64,000 nucleotides of DNA from Clostridiales bacterium UBA3758 (lineage in GTDB: Bacteria > Bacillota > Clostridia > Oscillospirales > Oscillospiraceae), in NCBI GenBank assembly GCA_002371675.1, contig DFGE01000002.1:75764-139763 (forward strand). Direction: 5' to 3'. Position 1 is the stretch's first letter, and each line of letters begins with the position of its first letter. Positions 41,858 through 49,961 of this stretch are shown in pieces. Made by a program: the position numbers and the translations under genes. The notes beneath the pieces were generated by a model. That model ran no database searches, was not told the DNA's origin, and was given only the letters and a program-made list of their open reading frames with translations.

Positions 41858-43705
41858 TTATCGAAACTGCGTAAAGTCCAAATTCCAAGCGATGGCCTGG
41901 AGAGAGTATACGCTTGGATTGTTAGGGATGATCAGAACGTAGGCCGTCGGCGCCTCGTAGACGATATACGGCATGGAGTATTTGTCCGTACCGCCGAGGG
42001 CACAGCAGACCACCTCACCGCACTTCGTCTCAAAAAGCCATTCATCGCTGTACGCCGTCAGATCACCGGCGAGACAGACATTCGTGTAGAGCGTGCCTTT
42101 CTGAATGTAGTGCAGCCTATAGGCGTTGGCATGCACCGTAAACGCCCCGGGGTAGAGCATCACGTCCCGCAGCTCCACCGTATCAAAGCATCCCTGGCCA
42201 AGCCGTGTCCAAATCTCATCTTCTGTCAGCTGTTCCGAATAAGCGTCAAAGTCATTTACGCCGCCGTTGTATCCGTGGGGATAGACATAGCCATTGTGTA
42301 TCCAGCTCCAGTCGTCGGCATAGGAAAGACCGTAGTCCGAGGCGATCCGCTCAAAGGCAGCTCTCAATTCAGGCGCGGTTTCTTCACCGCAGCCGACCAC
42401 GCAGCCTTCGGCCGCCATGATGCTGCCCTTATATCCCACATACCAGTCGGCAAAGGCCTTCGCCCCGCGGATCTCCGGCGTCTGCGAAAGCTCCGAGAGA
42501 GTGATCGCGCTCTTGTTCCCAGTATAGGGACGGATCTCCAGCAAACCGTTTTCCTCCGGCTGCCCTTCGCAGGCGGCGGCAAAGTCAAAGGCATCTGCCA
42601 GTGCTTCTGCTTGCTCCCGACCTCCTGGAACCTGACAGCTCAAGGTGAGGAAAGCATTTTCAGAGGTGTAATGCAGAATGACCGTGTGGGCAAACTTCGT
42701 TTCCTCCGGCGCGGAGGGATCGTAATAAGGCGAGTCTGCCTCCCGGCTGTAGTCTATACAGACTTCGTTGCCAAAGGCGTTTTGGTAGCCCCATTCCTCA
42801 TAGGCATCCGGATTTTGGATCAGGCTCATATAAGCCGGGATGGTGCCGTTCAGATAGCGGCTCAAGGACCAAATGAAAGAAACACCGTCTATTTCAATGT
42901 CGCCCTCCGCATGATAGGCTCCGTCCTCAAAGACGTACATCGGTGCAAAATAGCCCTCGCCGTTGAAGAAAGGAGTTGTCCCGGTCAGACGGTAGAATTC
43001 GGCTTCTGTCGGCGGGAATACCTCAGAACTGTGAAGCTTCAGTCCGTAGCTCGCTTGGATTTCCAACAGCTTTTCTGCCATCTCTGCATTGCTGGCACCG
43101 TAGATGTTGTTGCCCAGAAGTGCCTCCGCTGCGTCCATATCCAGCCAGTCCCAAGGGCCGTTTCCCGCTGCGACGCTCTCATCCACCTTGGCTTCCCGGT
43201 ATTGCAGTTCATAAGCAAACCATTCTGCCGCCGCCTTGTATTCAGGGCTGTCCTGGTAGCCGGTAGGAAGCAAAAGGATGGCCTCGGTCTTCTCCAGATG
43301 GGACTGTCCATTTTCCTCATAGACCGCATGATCGGTTTCATATCCCGTGCTGACAGATCGCTCACGAAGGCCAAACCATCCCAGCGCGTAAGCCGTCACG
43401 GTGAACAGGCTCATAAGGATCGCCGCAACCAGCGCTGTGCGCAGGACGATCACCAGCGCCGTCCTCTGTTTTTTCGCGGGCGCAGGAGCCTCGGCGAAAA
43501 TCGGCTCCGTCCCGCTGTAATCGGAGAAAAACTGCTTGAGGGAGGCGTCGGTATCCGGCATGGGCTGATCGGTGCGCTCCGTATAGGCGTCCATGACGAG
43601 CATCCAGAAGTCCGGGTCACAGTCTGCCGGAAGCGTGCGGATCAGTTCCTCCAGCTTTTCCATGGGCATGGTATTCAATTCATCTCTGCTGTACTTATCC
43701 GACAT
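41858..43705 (-). CDS. Membrane anti-sigma-like protein with large ectodomain (module K)
   Basis: 615 residues: a longer cytoplasmic part (1-82, DELNTMPMEKLEELIRTLPA), a membrane helix about 83-110 (SLFTVTAYALGW) and an ectodomain of about 500 residues with two related halves (YGLKLHSSEVFPPTEAEFYR and YGLSYADDWSWIHNGYVYP), ending DFTQFR. Module F has the same design (end DWTRFS). GAAAGGAGGG fixes the start at 43705. It overlaps sigma K by 11 nt. It probably controls sigma K in response to the divergently encoded lipoprotein or a ligand. Confidence 0.75.
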   Translation of the reverse strand: MSDKYSRDELNTMPMEKLEELIRTLPADCDPDFWMLVMDAYTERTDQPMPDTDASLKQFFSDYSGTEPIFAEAPAPAKKQRTALVIVLRTALVAAILMSLFTVTAYALGWFGLRERSVSTGYETDHAVYEENGQSHLEKTEAILLLPTGYQDSPEYKAAAEWFAYELQYREAKVDESVAAGNGPWDWLDMDAAEALLGNNIYGASNAEMAEKLLEIQASYGLKLHSSEVFPPTEAEFYRLTGTTPFFNGEGYFAPMYVFEDGAYHAEGDIEIDGVSFIWSLSRYLNGTIPAYMSLIQNPDAYEEWGYQNAFGNEVCIDYSREADSPYYDPSAPEETKFAHTVILHYTSENAFLTLSCQVPGGREQAEALADAFDFAAACEGQPEENGLLEIRPYTGNKSAITLSELSQTPEIRGAKAFADWYVGYKGSIMAAEGCVVGCGEETAPELRAAFERIASDYGLSYADDWSWIHNGYVYPHGYNGGVNDFDAYSEQLTEDEIWTRLGQGCFDTVELRDVMLYPGAFTVHANAYRLHYIQKGTLYTNVCLAGDLTAYSDEWLFETKCGEVVCCALGGTDKYSMPYIVYEAPTAYVLIIPNNPSVYSLQAIAWNLDFTQFR

Positions 43706-44189
43706 GCTGTTTCCCTCCTTTCTGTTCATAACCCATTTCCCGGCGCAATCGCTGCTTGCATCGGTATAGTCGTTTGCGGCAGGCTTCCAGGCTCAGCCCG
43801 CAAAGCTGTGCCGCTTCTGCAATAGAGTAGCCGTCGCAGTAGACAGCGCGCAGCAGCAGCCATTCCTCCGGACTTACCCGCTTTTTCAGATCTTCGTCCT
43901 CTGCTTCCGGGGGTGTCGCGATCAGCTGCGTCTCCTCCAGGGATACCGTGCGCTGTTCTATGTATTGCCGGTCGCGTTGGGCGTGCAGCACAGCATATCC
44001 CATGGCACGAACCAACCAGCCCTGCGGATTCGTGCTTCTCCGCAATTCTCCCAGCTTTTCCTGTGCCAAAACGAATACATCCTGCGTGACCTCCTGCGCA
44101 AGCTGTTCGTCTCGCAAGCGCAAGCGCGCATAGGCATATAGTTTTTGATACATCTCTCGGTAGAGATCTTCCAAAAAGGAATCGGTCAC
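43695..44189 (-). CDS. ECF RNA polymerase sigma factor (module K), GTG start
   Basis: 164 residues with region 2 (RDEQLAQEVTQDVFVLAQ, PQGWLVRAMGYAVLHAQR) and region 4 (SIAEAAQLCGLSLEACRKRL). It forms a fourth sigma subtype in the island. The GTG at 44189 is preceded by AAAGGCGGTGG and gives the usual short N-terminus; the longer frame from 44228 adds non-homologous residues. Its promoter region contains a palindromic repeat (44224-44284), and I could not find the ECF pattern seen elsewhere. Confidence 0.88.
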   Translation of the reverse strand: MTDSFLEDLYREMYQKLYAYARLRLRDEQLAQEVTQDVFVLAQEKLGELRRSTNPQGWLVRAMGYAVLHAQRDRQYIEQRTVSLEETQLIATPPEAEDEDLKKRVSPEEWLLLRAVYCDGYSIAEAAQLCGLSLEACRKRLYRCKQRLRREMGYEQKGGKQHVG

Positions 44190-44223
44190 AGATCCACCGC
44201 CTTTCTGCCTGTCAATCCCTCTT

Positions 44224-44284
44224 GTCATCCTGAGCGCAGCGAAGGATCTTAAAGATTCTTCGTCACTTCGTTCCTCAGAATGAC
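44224..44284. repeat. REP-like palindromic repeat GTCATCCTGAGC...CAGAATGAC
   Basis: The two halves, GTCATCCTGAGCGCAGCGAA and its inverted relative, form a 61-bp imperfect palindrome. Short repeats of this kind (GTCATTCTGAGCGAAGCG) are common in many bacterial genomes. It lies in the intergenic region between sigma K and its lipoprotein. Confidence 0.7.
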
Positions 44285-44355
44285 ACGAGCTGACATGGAC
44301 TTCAGTATAGCAAAAGATTATTTGTTTTCAAGCTGTCCCTTTTTTTAGCCTCTAC

Positions 44356-44379
44356 TGGAATATTCCATTGGGGCCCCAA
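44356..44379. promoter_or_regulatory. Two adjoining perfect 12-bp palindromes before the module K lipoprotein
   Basis: TGGAATATTCCA (44356-44367) is followed without a gap by TTGGGGCCCCAA (44368-44379). Two perfect dyads in tandem, 32 nt before the start codon, look like binding sites for a dimeric regulator. The binder is unknown. Confidence 0.45.
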
Positions 44380-44410
44380 AAAAGAGACATTTTGCGAGGA
44401 GATTTTTACG

Positions 44411-46615
44411 ATGAAAATGAAAAAGTGGATCGGCTGGCTGCTGCTGTTTGCTGTATGCCTGTCCCTTTGCGCCTGCAGCTCCGCGCCGCAGAGCAGCGGA
44501 GCACAGAACGGAAGCAGCAGGCCAAAGGAAAATACTGAGCCGGTTGGCATAGTTCAGGAGGCGCAAAAGAATGTGGTGCAGCGTCTGGCTTCCACAGAGA
44601 TCAAGCCTCCGGAGGGAGAAAATATCAACTGGATCAGCAGCCTTGCAAAGATGGATGGGCGGCTGTACTTCAAAACGCAGAGCATGGATGGCTGCCGACT
44701 GTTTTCCACCGATTTGAACGGTGAAGACCGACAGGAGCTCTCTTCCTATAACGGAGAGATTATCCAAGGCTTTGCCGCTTCTGACCACGGGACGCTATAC
44801 GTTCTCAACAATCCCTATAATGAGGGTTCGAGGCTCTATGAGTACAGTTTGCAGGAGATCGACAAGACCGGCGCGGCCGTGCGGACGGAATCGCTCGGCA
44901 GCCTGATCCGTGAGGACTTTATGCCGTTTTGGGTGGCAGCCAACGGAGATACGGTCTTCCTGCTTGGCAGCGGGTATCTGGTTGCCTTGCGAGTGGGCGA
45001 TCATCTTGAGAAGATTTGTGAGCGAGAAGTTGATCCCGCGGCGATGATGACCGTTCTTGCGGATGGACGCCTCCTTTTTGGAGAGCGTGACGGCGGACAG
45101 TACGCGCTTCGCTTTCTGGATGCGCTTTCCGGTAATGTCACGGATGCTTTCCGTTTCGACAAGGGCAATTTGAACCTGCTCTGCGGGGGCGAACGCTGGG
45201 ATGTCTATCTGAGCGACGGCACCTCGGCCTATGGCTTCGATTTGGCAACCGGAAACCTGGAAAAGCAGTTTGAGTGGCTGAGCGTCGGCATTGTTGGCCG
45301 CGCGCTGCTGGAAGCTCCGGATGGAGGCTTCTTCGCAGCTGACGGGAACAGCCGCCTGTTCCGGATGCGTCAGGTGGATGTGGAAGTCGGGGAAAGCGGT
45401 GAGCCTGAGACGATGATTCTCGTCGTGTTGGACCGCATGTTCATGTCCCCGGTATTGGAGACTGCCATCCTGGACTGGAACCGGGAGCACCCGGAGTGCA
45501 TGATCGTCGTGCGTGATTACTACACCGGCGAGCACTCCAACGACTGGCAGAAGGAAGAACAGGCGATCGAAGATGCCCAGAAAGCCATGGCGATGGACAT
45601 TATCACCGGAGGCGCACACCCGGATCTGTTCGATCTGAGCAGCCTGAACGCGGCGGCTCTGGCCGTAGGCGGGAAGCTCGAAAACCTCTATCCTTATCTT
45701 GACGCCGATCCCGAGCTGAGTCGGGAGAGCTTCTATCCGAATGTTCTGAAAGCCCAGGAGATCCGCGGCGGTCTGTATGAGGTGGTGACGAATTACTCTC
45801 TTTTCACGGCCACGGGTTTCCGTTCTGAGTTGGGAGACGCGAGGAGCTGGGACGAGCTGTTTCCTCTGGCCGCGAACACGCCCCGTTGTGAACGACTGCT
45901 TACCGCGGAGGCATGGAGCCGGATGGAGCTGCTGCAGCTCTTGACCGACGCCTCCGGTAAAAAGCTGGTGGATTGGGATACCGGCGAGTGCCGCTTTGAC
46001 AGCCCGTATTTTCTTTCGATCCTTGAGGCTGTAACACAGCTTCCCGCACAGGCGGTCGCTCCTGAAGAGTATTACCGTGTTCAGCACAGTCGTGCCGAGG
46101 GCGAGGGCTTGCTGACGGTCGGTGAATTTCCGGATTTGTGGCTTGGAGCCAATGCCGGAAAGGAATACGGCGAGGGCAACTGTGCCGTCGTTGGCATCCC
46201 CGAACTCGGCAATGTTCTGAAGCCCTCCAGTGAACTGGGAACCTCGGCTATGGGCATGGCTGCAGACTCAAATCACAAGGATGAGTGCTGGGCCTTCCTG
46301 CGGGGCTTCTATCTCAATCCTCGTACCTATACCATGAGCGTTATCCAAGGCAGTCTCGAACAATCCATTCAGAGAGAGCTTAAGCAGCGTGAAGAGGAAG
46401 GAAATGCGGCTTACTGGCCGCATGCCGAGGCGGACATGCGCCTCTTTGCCGACGCCTTTACCGGCGCGACCGTGCTTTACCGCCACGATGACGCGGTATG
46501 GGAAATCGTGCAGGCCGAGGCCAACCGCTACTTTTCCGGTCAAATCAGCGCAGAGGAGTGCGCCAAAGCCATCCAGAGTCGGGCAAGCATCTACCTCTCC
46601 GAGCAGTGCGGATAA
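44411..46615 (+). CDS. Propeller-SBP lipoprotein (module K)
   Basis: 734 residues with lipobox Cys22. The propeller-like half ends at KQFEWLSVGI. The SBP half has LETAILDWNREHPECMIVV, HPDLFDLSSLNAAALAVGG, DADPELSRESFYPN and CRFDSPYFLSILEAVTQLP, and the tail IQSRASIYLSEQCG. It is divergent from sigma K, as in modules B and C. GAGGAG precedes the start. It is the presumed surface sensor of the K circuit. Confidence 0.85.
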   Translation: MKMKKWIGWLLLFAVCLSLCACSSAPQSSGAQNGSSRPKENTEPVGIVQEAQKNVVQRLASTEIKPPEGENINWISSLAKMDGRLYFKTQSMDGCRLFSTDLNGEDRQELSSYNGEIIQGFAASDHGTLYVLNNPYNEGSRLYEYSLQEIDKTGAAVRTESLGSLIREDFMPFWVAANGDTVFLLGSGYLVALRVGDHLEKICEREVDPAAMMTVLADGRLLFGERDGGQYALRFLDALSGNVTDAFRFDKGNLNLLCGGERWDVYLSDGTSAYGFDLATGNLEKQFEWLSVGIVGRALLEAPDGGFFAADGNSRLFRMRQVDVEVGESGEPETMILVVLDRMFMSPVLETAILDWNREHPECMIVVRDYYTGEHSNDWQKEEQAIEDAQKAMAMDIITGGAHPDLFDLSSLNAAALAVGGKLENLYPYLDADPELSRESFYPNVLKAQEIRGGLYEVVTNYSLFTATGFRSELGDARSWDELFPLAANTPRCERLLTAEAWSRMELLQLLTDASGKKLVDWDTGECRFDSPYFLSILEAVTQLPAQAVAPEEYYRVQHSRAEGEGLLTVGEFPDLWLGANAGKEYGEGNCAVVGIPELGNVLKPSSELGTSAMGMAADSNHKDECWAFLRGFYLNPRTYTMSVIQGSLEQSIQRELKQREEEGNAAYWPHAEADMRLFADAFTGATVLYRHDDAVWEIVQAEANRYFSGQISAEECAKAIQSRASIYLSEQCG

Positions 46616-46636
46616 GAAACTGTCGATCCAATATGC

Positions 46637-46671
46637 AATGCCCACCGTTCTAATCCTGGACGGTGGGCATT
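46637..46671 (+). terminator. Terminator of the module K lipoprotein
   Basis: A perfect 12-bp stem AATGCCCACCGT/ACGGTGGGCATT followed by a T-rich tail. Confidence 0.85.
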
Positions 46672-46768
46672 TCTGCTTTTGGCGATAAACAGCTCGTTCT
46701 AAATTCTTAATTCTTCCCTCTCTCGCAGAATTCGACAACATTTTTTAGCGAAAAGTGCTTAATTATGG

Positions 46769-46797
46769 GTGCGCCTTGATATCGACACAAGGCGCAC
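46769..46797. terminator. Second hairpin downstream of module K
   Basis: GTGCGCCTTG pairs with CAAGGCGCAC, then TTTG. It probably terminates read-through. I see no gene between 46672 and 47035. Confidence 0.5.
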
Positions 46798-46962
46798 TTT
46801 GTTCCTGTTATACTCAAAAATTTGTGTATTCCAGCCAGCCAAAGAAAAAAACTCTGTGACTGGCATAGAGGCATATCTTTTCCTTGTGCGCACGTTTCTC
46901 AACCTCCTTTGTGGCTATTGTAAGAAAACCATTTTGGAAAGTCGAATGTGCGAAAAAGAAAG

Positions 46963-46997
46963 TGCCCGGAGGATCTCATAGTCAGATTCTCCGGGCA
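46963..46997 (-). terminator. Backup terminator for the tRNA transcript
   Basis: TGCCCGGAG (46963-46971) pairs with CTCCGGGCA (46989-46997). On the minus strand it is followed by ACTTTCTTTTT. Confidence 0.6.
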
Positions 46998-47035
46998 TAT
47001 GTATCACAGCTTTTTCAATTCTTCCATAGAAACAA

Positions 47036-47077
47036 GAAATCCGAACGCCGTCCTCATCGGAACGAAGTTCGGATTTC
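47036..47077 (-). terminator. Terminator of tRNA-Val
   Basis: GAAATCCGAAC and GTTCGGATTTC pair; on the minus strand a T-rich tail follows 8 nt after the tRNA end. Confidence 0.7.
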
Positions 47078-47084
47078 TCAATTG

Positions 47085-47160
47085 TGGTGGACGATACAAG
47101 ACTCGAACTTGTGACCTCCCGCACGTCAAGCGGATGCGCTACCAGCTGCGCCAATCGTCC
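47085..47160 (-). tRNA. tRNA-Val (anticodon GAC)
   Basis: The minus strand folds into a complete cloverleaf: acceptor GGACGAT with ATCGTCC, D arm GCGC-AGCTGGTA-GCGC, anticodon stem TCCGC/GCGGG with loop TTGACGT (GAC at the anticodon), T arm ACAAG-TTCGAGT-CTTGT, and an encoded 3' CCA. It is single, with its own promoter and terminators. It marks the change from the signalling island to more ordinary genes, though no attachment-site duplicate was seen. Confidence 0.93.
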
Positions 47161-47172
47161 GTCAGCTTGCTT

Positions 47173-47201
47173 AGAATACACCTGCTTTTCGTCTTTGTCA
47201 A
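47173..47201 (-). promoter_or_regulatory. Housekeeping promoter of tRNA-Val
   Basis: On the minus strand: TTGACA (47196-47201), 17-nt spacer, TATTCT (47173-47178), starting about 6-8 nt before the tRNA. Confidence 0.8.
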
Positions 47202-47337
47202 GCATTTTCTGCGCAAAGGGGCAAAGATTTTTCCCCGGGCATGAAAAAAACCGTTTCGACGGACGCCGTGCCCGGAGCATCGGCGCTGCGGGAGCGGGGC
47301 TTTCGCTGCAGGGGCGGAGCCGTGATGCGCCGGAAAA

Positions 47338-47712
47338 AGGGCGGGAGGGGCAAGCCCCTCCCCTACGGGGTGAATGCGAAGCCGTGGGGCAGGTGCGTAT
47401 CGGCGGGACGTCGAGGACGCCGTCCCCTACGGGGTGAATGCGAAGCCGTGGGGCGGGTACGTATCGGCGGGACGTCGAGGACGCCGTCCCCTACGGGGTG
47501 GTGCGAAATATCAGGGGTGGTGCGTAAAGCGCGGGAGGGGCAAGCCCCTCCCCTACGGGGTGGTGCGAAACCAACACGGGACGTCGAGGACGCCGTCCCC
47601 TACGGGGTGGTGCGAAACCAACACGGGACGTCGGGGACGCCGTCCCCTACGGGGTGGTGCGAAATATCAGGGATGGTGCGGAAAGCGCGGGAGGGGGCAA
47701 GCCCCTCCCGCA
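47338..47712. repeat. Block of modular palindromic repeats (R1)
   Basis: Repeated units: GGGAGGGGCAAGCCCCTCCC (9-bp perfect stem) and GGGACGTCGAGGACGCCGTC-type units, nearly all followed by CCCCTACGGGG, joined by short linkers such as GTGCGAAACCAACAC and GAATGCGAAGCCGTGGGG. At least six units are present. The frames translated through them are repetitive Arg/Gly/Pro and are not real proteins. The rest of 47202-47760 holds no gene. Confidence 0.85.
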
Positions 47713-47760
47713 TGAAATATGACGATTGTCTGCCCGCAGGGGCGTTCCCGGTGCCGGTGC

Positions 47761-48642
47761 TCAGTTCTCCGAGCGGACGCCCTTCTTGCTCATGAAGAAC
47801 AGCGCAAGCGCGCCGGGGCCGACATGGCAGCCCGTGACCGGCTCGTACTCCACGGTGAGGATCTCCCTGGGCGGATTCTTGCGGCGCAGGAGCTCCGCCA
47901 GATAGGCGGCGTCCTCCTTGCAGCCGGCCTCCGCGATGCCCACGATCTGGCTCTCGGGATCGACGACCAGCTTGTCATAGCGCGCGGCGAGCTGCTCAAT
48001 GGACTTCCTGCGGCCGCGCACCTTTGCGAAGGCCACGATCTTGCCCTCCTCGTTGCCCTTGAGCAGGGGCTTGATGTTGAGCACCATGCCCACGATGGCG
48101 GCGATGTTCGACAGGCGGCCGCCCCGGCGCAGGTGCATGAGATCGTCCACGGTGAAGACGTTGAACATGCGCTCGACATAGTTCTCCAGCTTCTCGGCGG
48201 CGGCGGCGGTATCGACGCCCTTATCGCGCAGATCCGCGGCGAGCAGGGCGATGATGCCCTCGCCGAGGGAGGCTCCGCGCGTGTCGATCACGAAGATCTT
48301 CCGCTCGGGGAAGCTCTCGCGGCACATGTCGGCAGCAATGCGCGCCGAGTTGCAGGAGCCGCTGATGCCCGAGGACATGCAGACGAAAACGATGTCCTGC
48401 CCCTGTTCGAGCCAGGGCGTGAAGAAATCGGCGTACTGCTGGGGCGGGATCTGCGAGGTGGTGACGACCAGGCCGGCCTTGATGCGCTTGTAAAACGCGT
48501 CGCCGTCAAAGCTGTCCGTGTCGAGGCAGGTGTACTCCTTGCCGTCAATATAGTAAGGAAAGGCGATCATCTTCAGATCCCGCGCCCGAACGAGCGGCGT
48601 GGGAAGATTGCCCGAAGTATCTGTGATCACAACAAAGCTCAT
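47761..48642 (-). CDS. DegV-family fatty-acid-binding protein
   Basis: 293 residues. Typical DegV features: the N-terminal ITDTSGNLP, the segment TSQIPPQQYADFFTPWLEQG, the fatty-acid pocket serine region SSGISGSCNSARIA, and DDLMHLRRGGRLS in the C-terminal domain. DegV proteins (FakB) present exogenous fatty acids to a FakA kinase; which fatty acid is bound cannot be told. The start at 48642 follows GGAGGTG; a longer frame to 48774 is not supported. It is transcribed alone and ends next to repeat block R1. Confidence 0.93.
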   Translation of the reverse strand: MSFVVITDTSGNLPTPLVRARDLKMIAFPYYIDGKEYTCLDTDSFDGDAFYKRIKAGLVVTTSQIPPQQYADFFTPWLEQGQDIVFVCMSSGISGSCNSARIAADMCRESFPERKIFVIDTRGASLGEGIIALLAADLRDKGVDTAAAAEKLENYVERMFNVFTVDDLMHLRRGGRLSNIAAIVGMVLNIKPLLKGNEEGKIVAFAKVRGRRKSIEQLAARYDKLVVDPESQIVGIAEAGCKEDAAYLAELLRRKNPPREILTVEYEPVTGCHVGPGALALFFMSKKGVRSEN

Positions 48643-49053
48643 GCTGCACCTCCGAAGAATCTCAAATCCTGCGCGGGGAAGCGGGCGGGCTGCCTTTGCC
48701 GCTCTGCCGGCGTTCCGCCGGACCCTGTACGCGGTGAAGCGATGGGAAGAGGCCTTCTCCGCCGGACAGATCATAGTATATCCTGCCGGGCGGAAAGAAG
48801 CAAGGAACCGCCTCGCCGCGGCGCTCTACGTTCTTTTCCCGCCCCGGAGAGTGGGCAAAAAGGCTCTCTACGATTTGGAGAATCCGCGAAAAAGCCCGTC
48901 ACGGCGCGGTTTTTTCCCGCCGCCGCGTGCCGGAGGCGGCGCTGCGCGGGGATCGGCGGGCGCGGCGGGAGACGCCGCTCGCCGCGGCGGCGAGGCCGCG
49001 CAGGGGCGGGCTGCGCAGTGCTTTTGAGCAAGCCGCAGGGCGGGGACTTTTCC
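48643..49053. other. Gene-free GC-rich intergenic region
   Basis: About 410 nt between two divergent genes. It contains GC-rich short palindromes (around 48915-49010) and long but non-homologous open frames. I see no gene and no CCCCTACGGG repeats here. The promoter of the DegV gene must lie at its left end but was not clear. Confidence 0.5.
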
Positions 49054-49081
49054 TTGCAATCCGGTGTCGGCATGCTATAAT
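49054..49081 (+). promoter_or_regulatory. Housekeeping promoter of the YARHG operon
   Basis: TTGCAA (49054-49059), 16 nt, TATAAT (49076-49081), 40 nt before the first start codon. Confidence 0.75.
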
Positions 49082-49121
49082 AAATGAGATATCACTTCTT
49101 GTCACAGAAGGGGGAAGAGAT

Positions 49122-49961
49122 ATGATCTGTCCATCCTGCGGCAGACAGGTCGGAGAGTACGACCTGTTTTGTACCCAGTGCGGAGCGAGCCTCCTGCAGG
49201 CGCGCAGCATGCTCGATGAAGAGCCGCCCGCCGCCGAACAAGAATATCTCGAGACGGAGAAGCGGGGCAGCTTCCGCGACCCGGAGGTGCCCGCCTACAG
49301 ACGCAGCGCCGTCTCAGGCGCCGCGGGCAGCGCAGGCAGGCCAGGCCGATCCTCCCTCTCGCCGGAGGCCTTTTCCTCCGTCCCGCAGGAGCGGGAGAAG
49401 CCCAGGGGCAGCATCGCCTCGCTGCTGCTGATGATCACCGGCTTCATCCTGATCGCGCTGCTGACCTTTGTGCTGCTGAGGATGATCTTCGGCGACGGGA
49501 GCGAGGCGGAGATCCTCAACGGCGAGCCGAACGCCGTCGAGACGCAGCTCCCGGCGGCAGTCACGCCGGAGAACGCGGTCACACCCGGGCCGCTGCCGAG
49601 CGTCGTCATCCCCTCGGCCGTACCGACCGCGGAGCCGACGAGCGCGCCTGCGCCGACGCCCTCCTCCGCCCCGGCGCAGGAATACCTGCTGCCGGACAGC
49701 GCCACGCGCTATCTCACGGACGCGGATCTGGCCGGGCTCACGCACGAGCAGCTCTGCCTGGCGCGCAACGAGATCTACGCGCGGCACGGGCGTCTCTTCT
49801 CCACGCCGCAGATCGCCGCCTATTTTGCGGCGAAGAGCTGGTACAAGGGCACGATCGCGCCGGGCAGCTTCGACAGCGCGCTGCTCAACGCCTACGAGCG
49901 CGCCAACATCCAGCTGATCAGCGACTACGAAACGAAAAACTACGGCGGCTCCTACTACTGA
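49122..49961 (+). CDS. Zinc-ribbon membrane protein with YARHG domain
   Basis: 279 residues. The N-terminal zinc ribbon has C3-x2-C6 and C17-x2-C20. A membrane helix (about 98-121), a Pro/Thr/Ala-rich stalk (140-185) and a YARHG domain (about 197-270, EIYARHGRLFSTPQIAAYF, motif at 219-223) follow. The ribbon would be cytoplasmic and the YARHG domain outside. YARHG domains occur in surface proteins of Firmicutes, often near peptidoglycan or peptidase genes, with no proven function. It overlaps the next gene by 1 nt. Confidence 0.85.
   Translation: MICPSCGRQVGEYDLFCTQCGASLLQARSMLDEEPPAAEQEYLETEKRGSFRDPEVPAYRRSAVSGAAGSAGRPGRSSLSPEAFSSVPQEREKPRGSIASLLLMITGFILIALLTFVLLRMIFGDGSEAEILNGEPNAVETQLPAAVTPENAVTPGPLPSVVIPSAVPTAEPTSAPAPTPSSAPAQEYLLPDSATRYLTDADLAGLTHEQLCLARNEIYARHGRLFSTPQIAAYFAAKSWYKGTIAPGSFDSALLNAYERANIQLISDYETKNYGGSYY

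Noticed and set aside
47085..47160. tRNA-Val as an attachment site of an integrated element
   Set aside because: No integrase and no duplicate of the tRNA 3' end were found in the window; the tRNA has its own promoter and terminators and simply marks a boundary.
47338..47712. Possible CRISPR array
   Set aside because: Repeats are palindromic cores of several types with repeated, not unique, linkers and irregular spacing; no cas genes nearby.
47241..47795. Long plus-strand reading frames of Arg/Gly/Pro repeats (also in 55459-55827 and 58786-59229)
   Set aside because: They are translations of the palindromic repeat blocks; no ribosome site, no homology, and all frames are open because of GC content.
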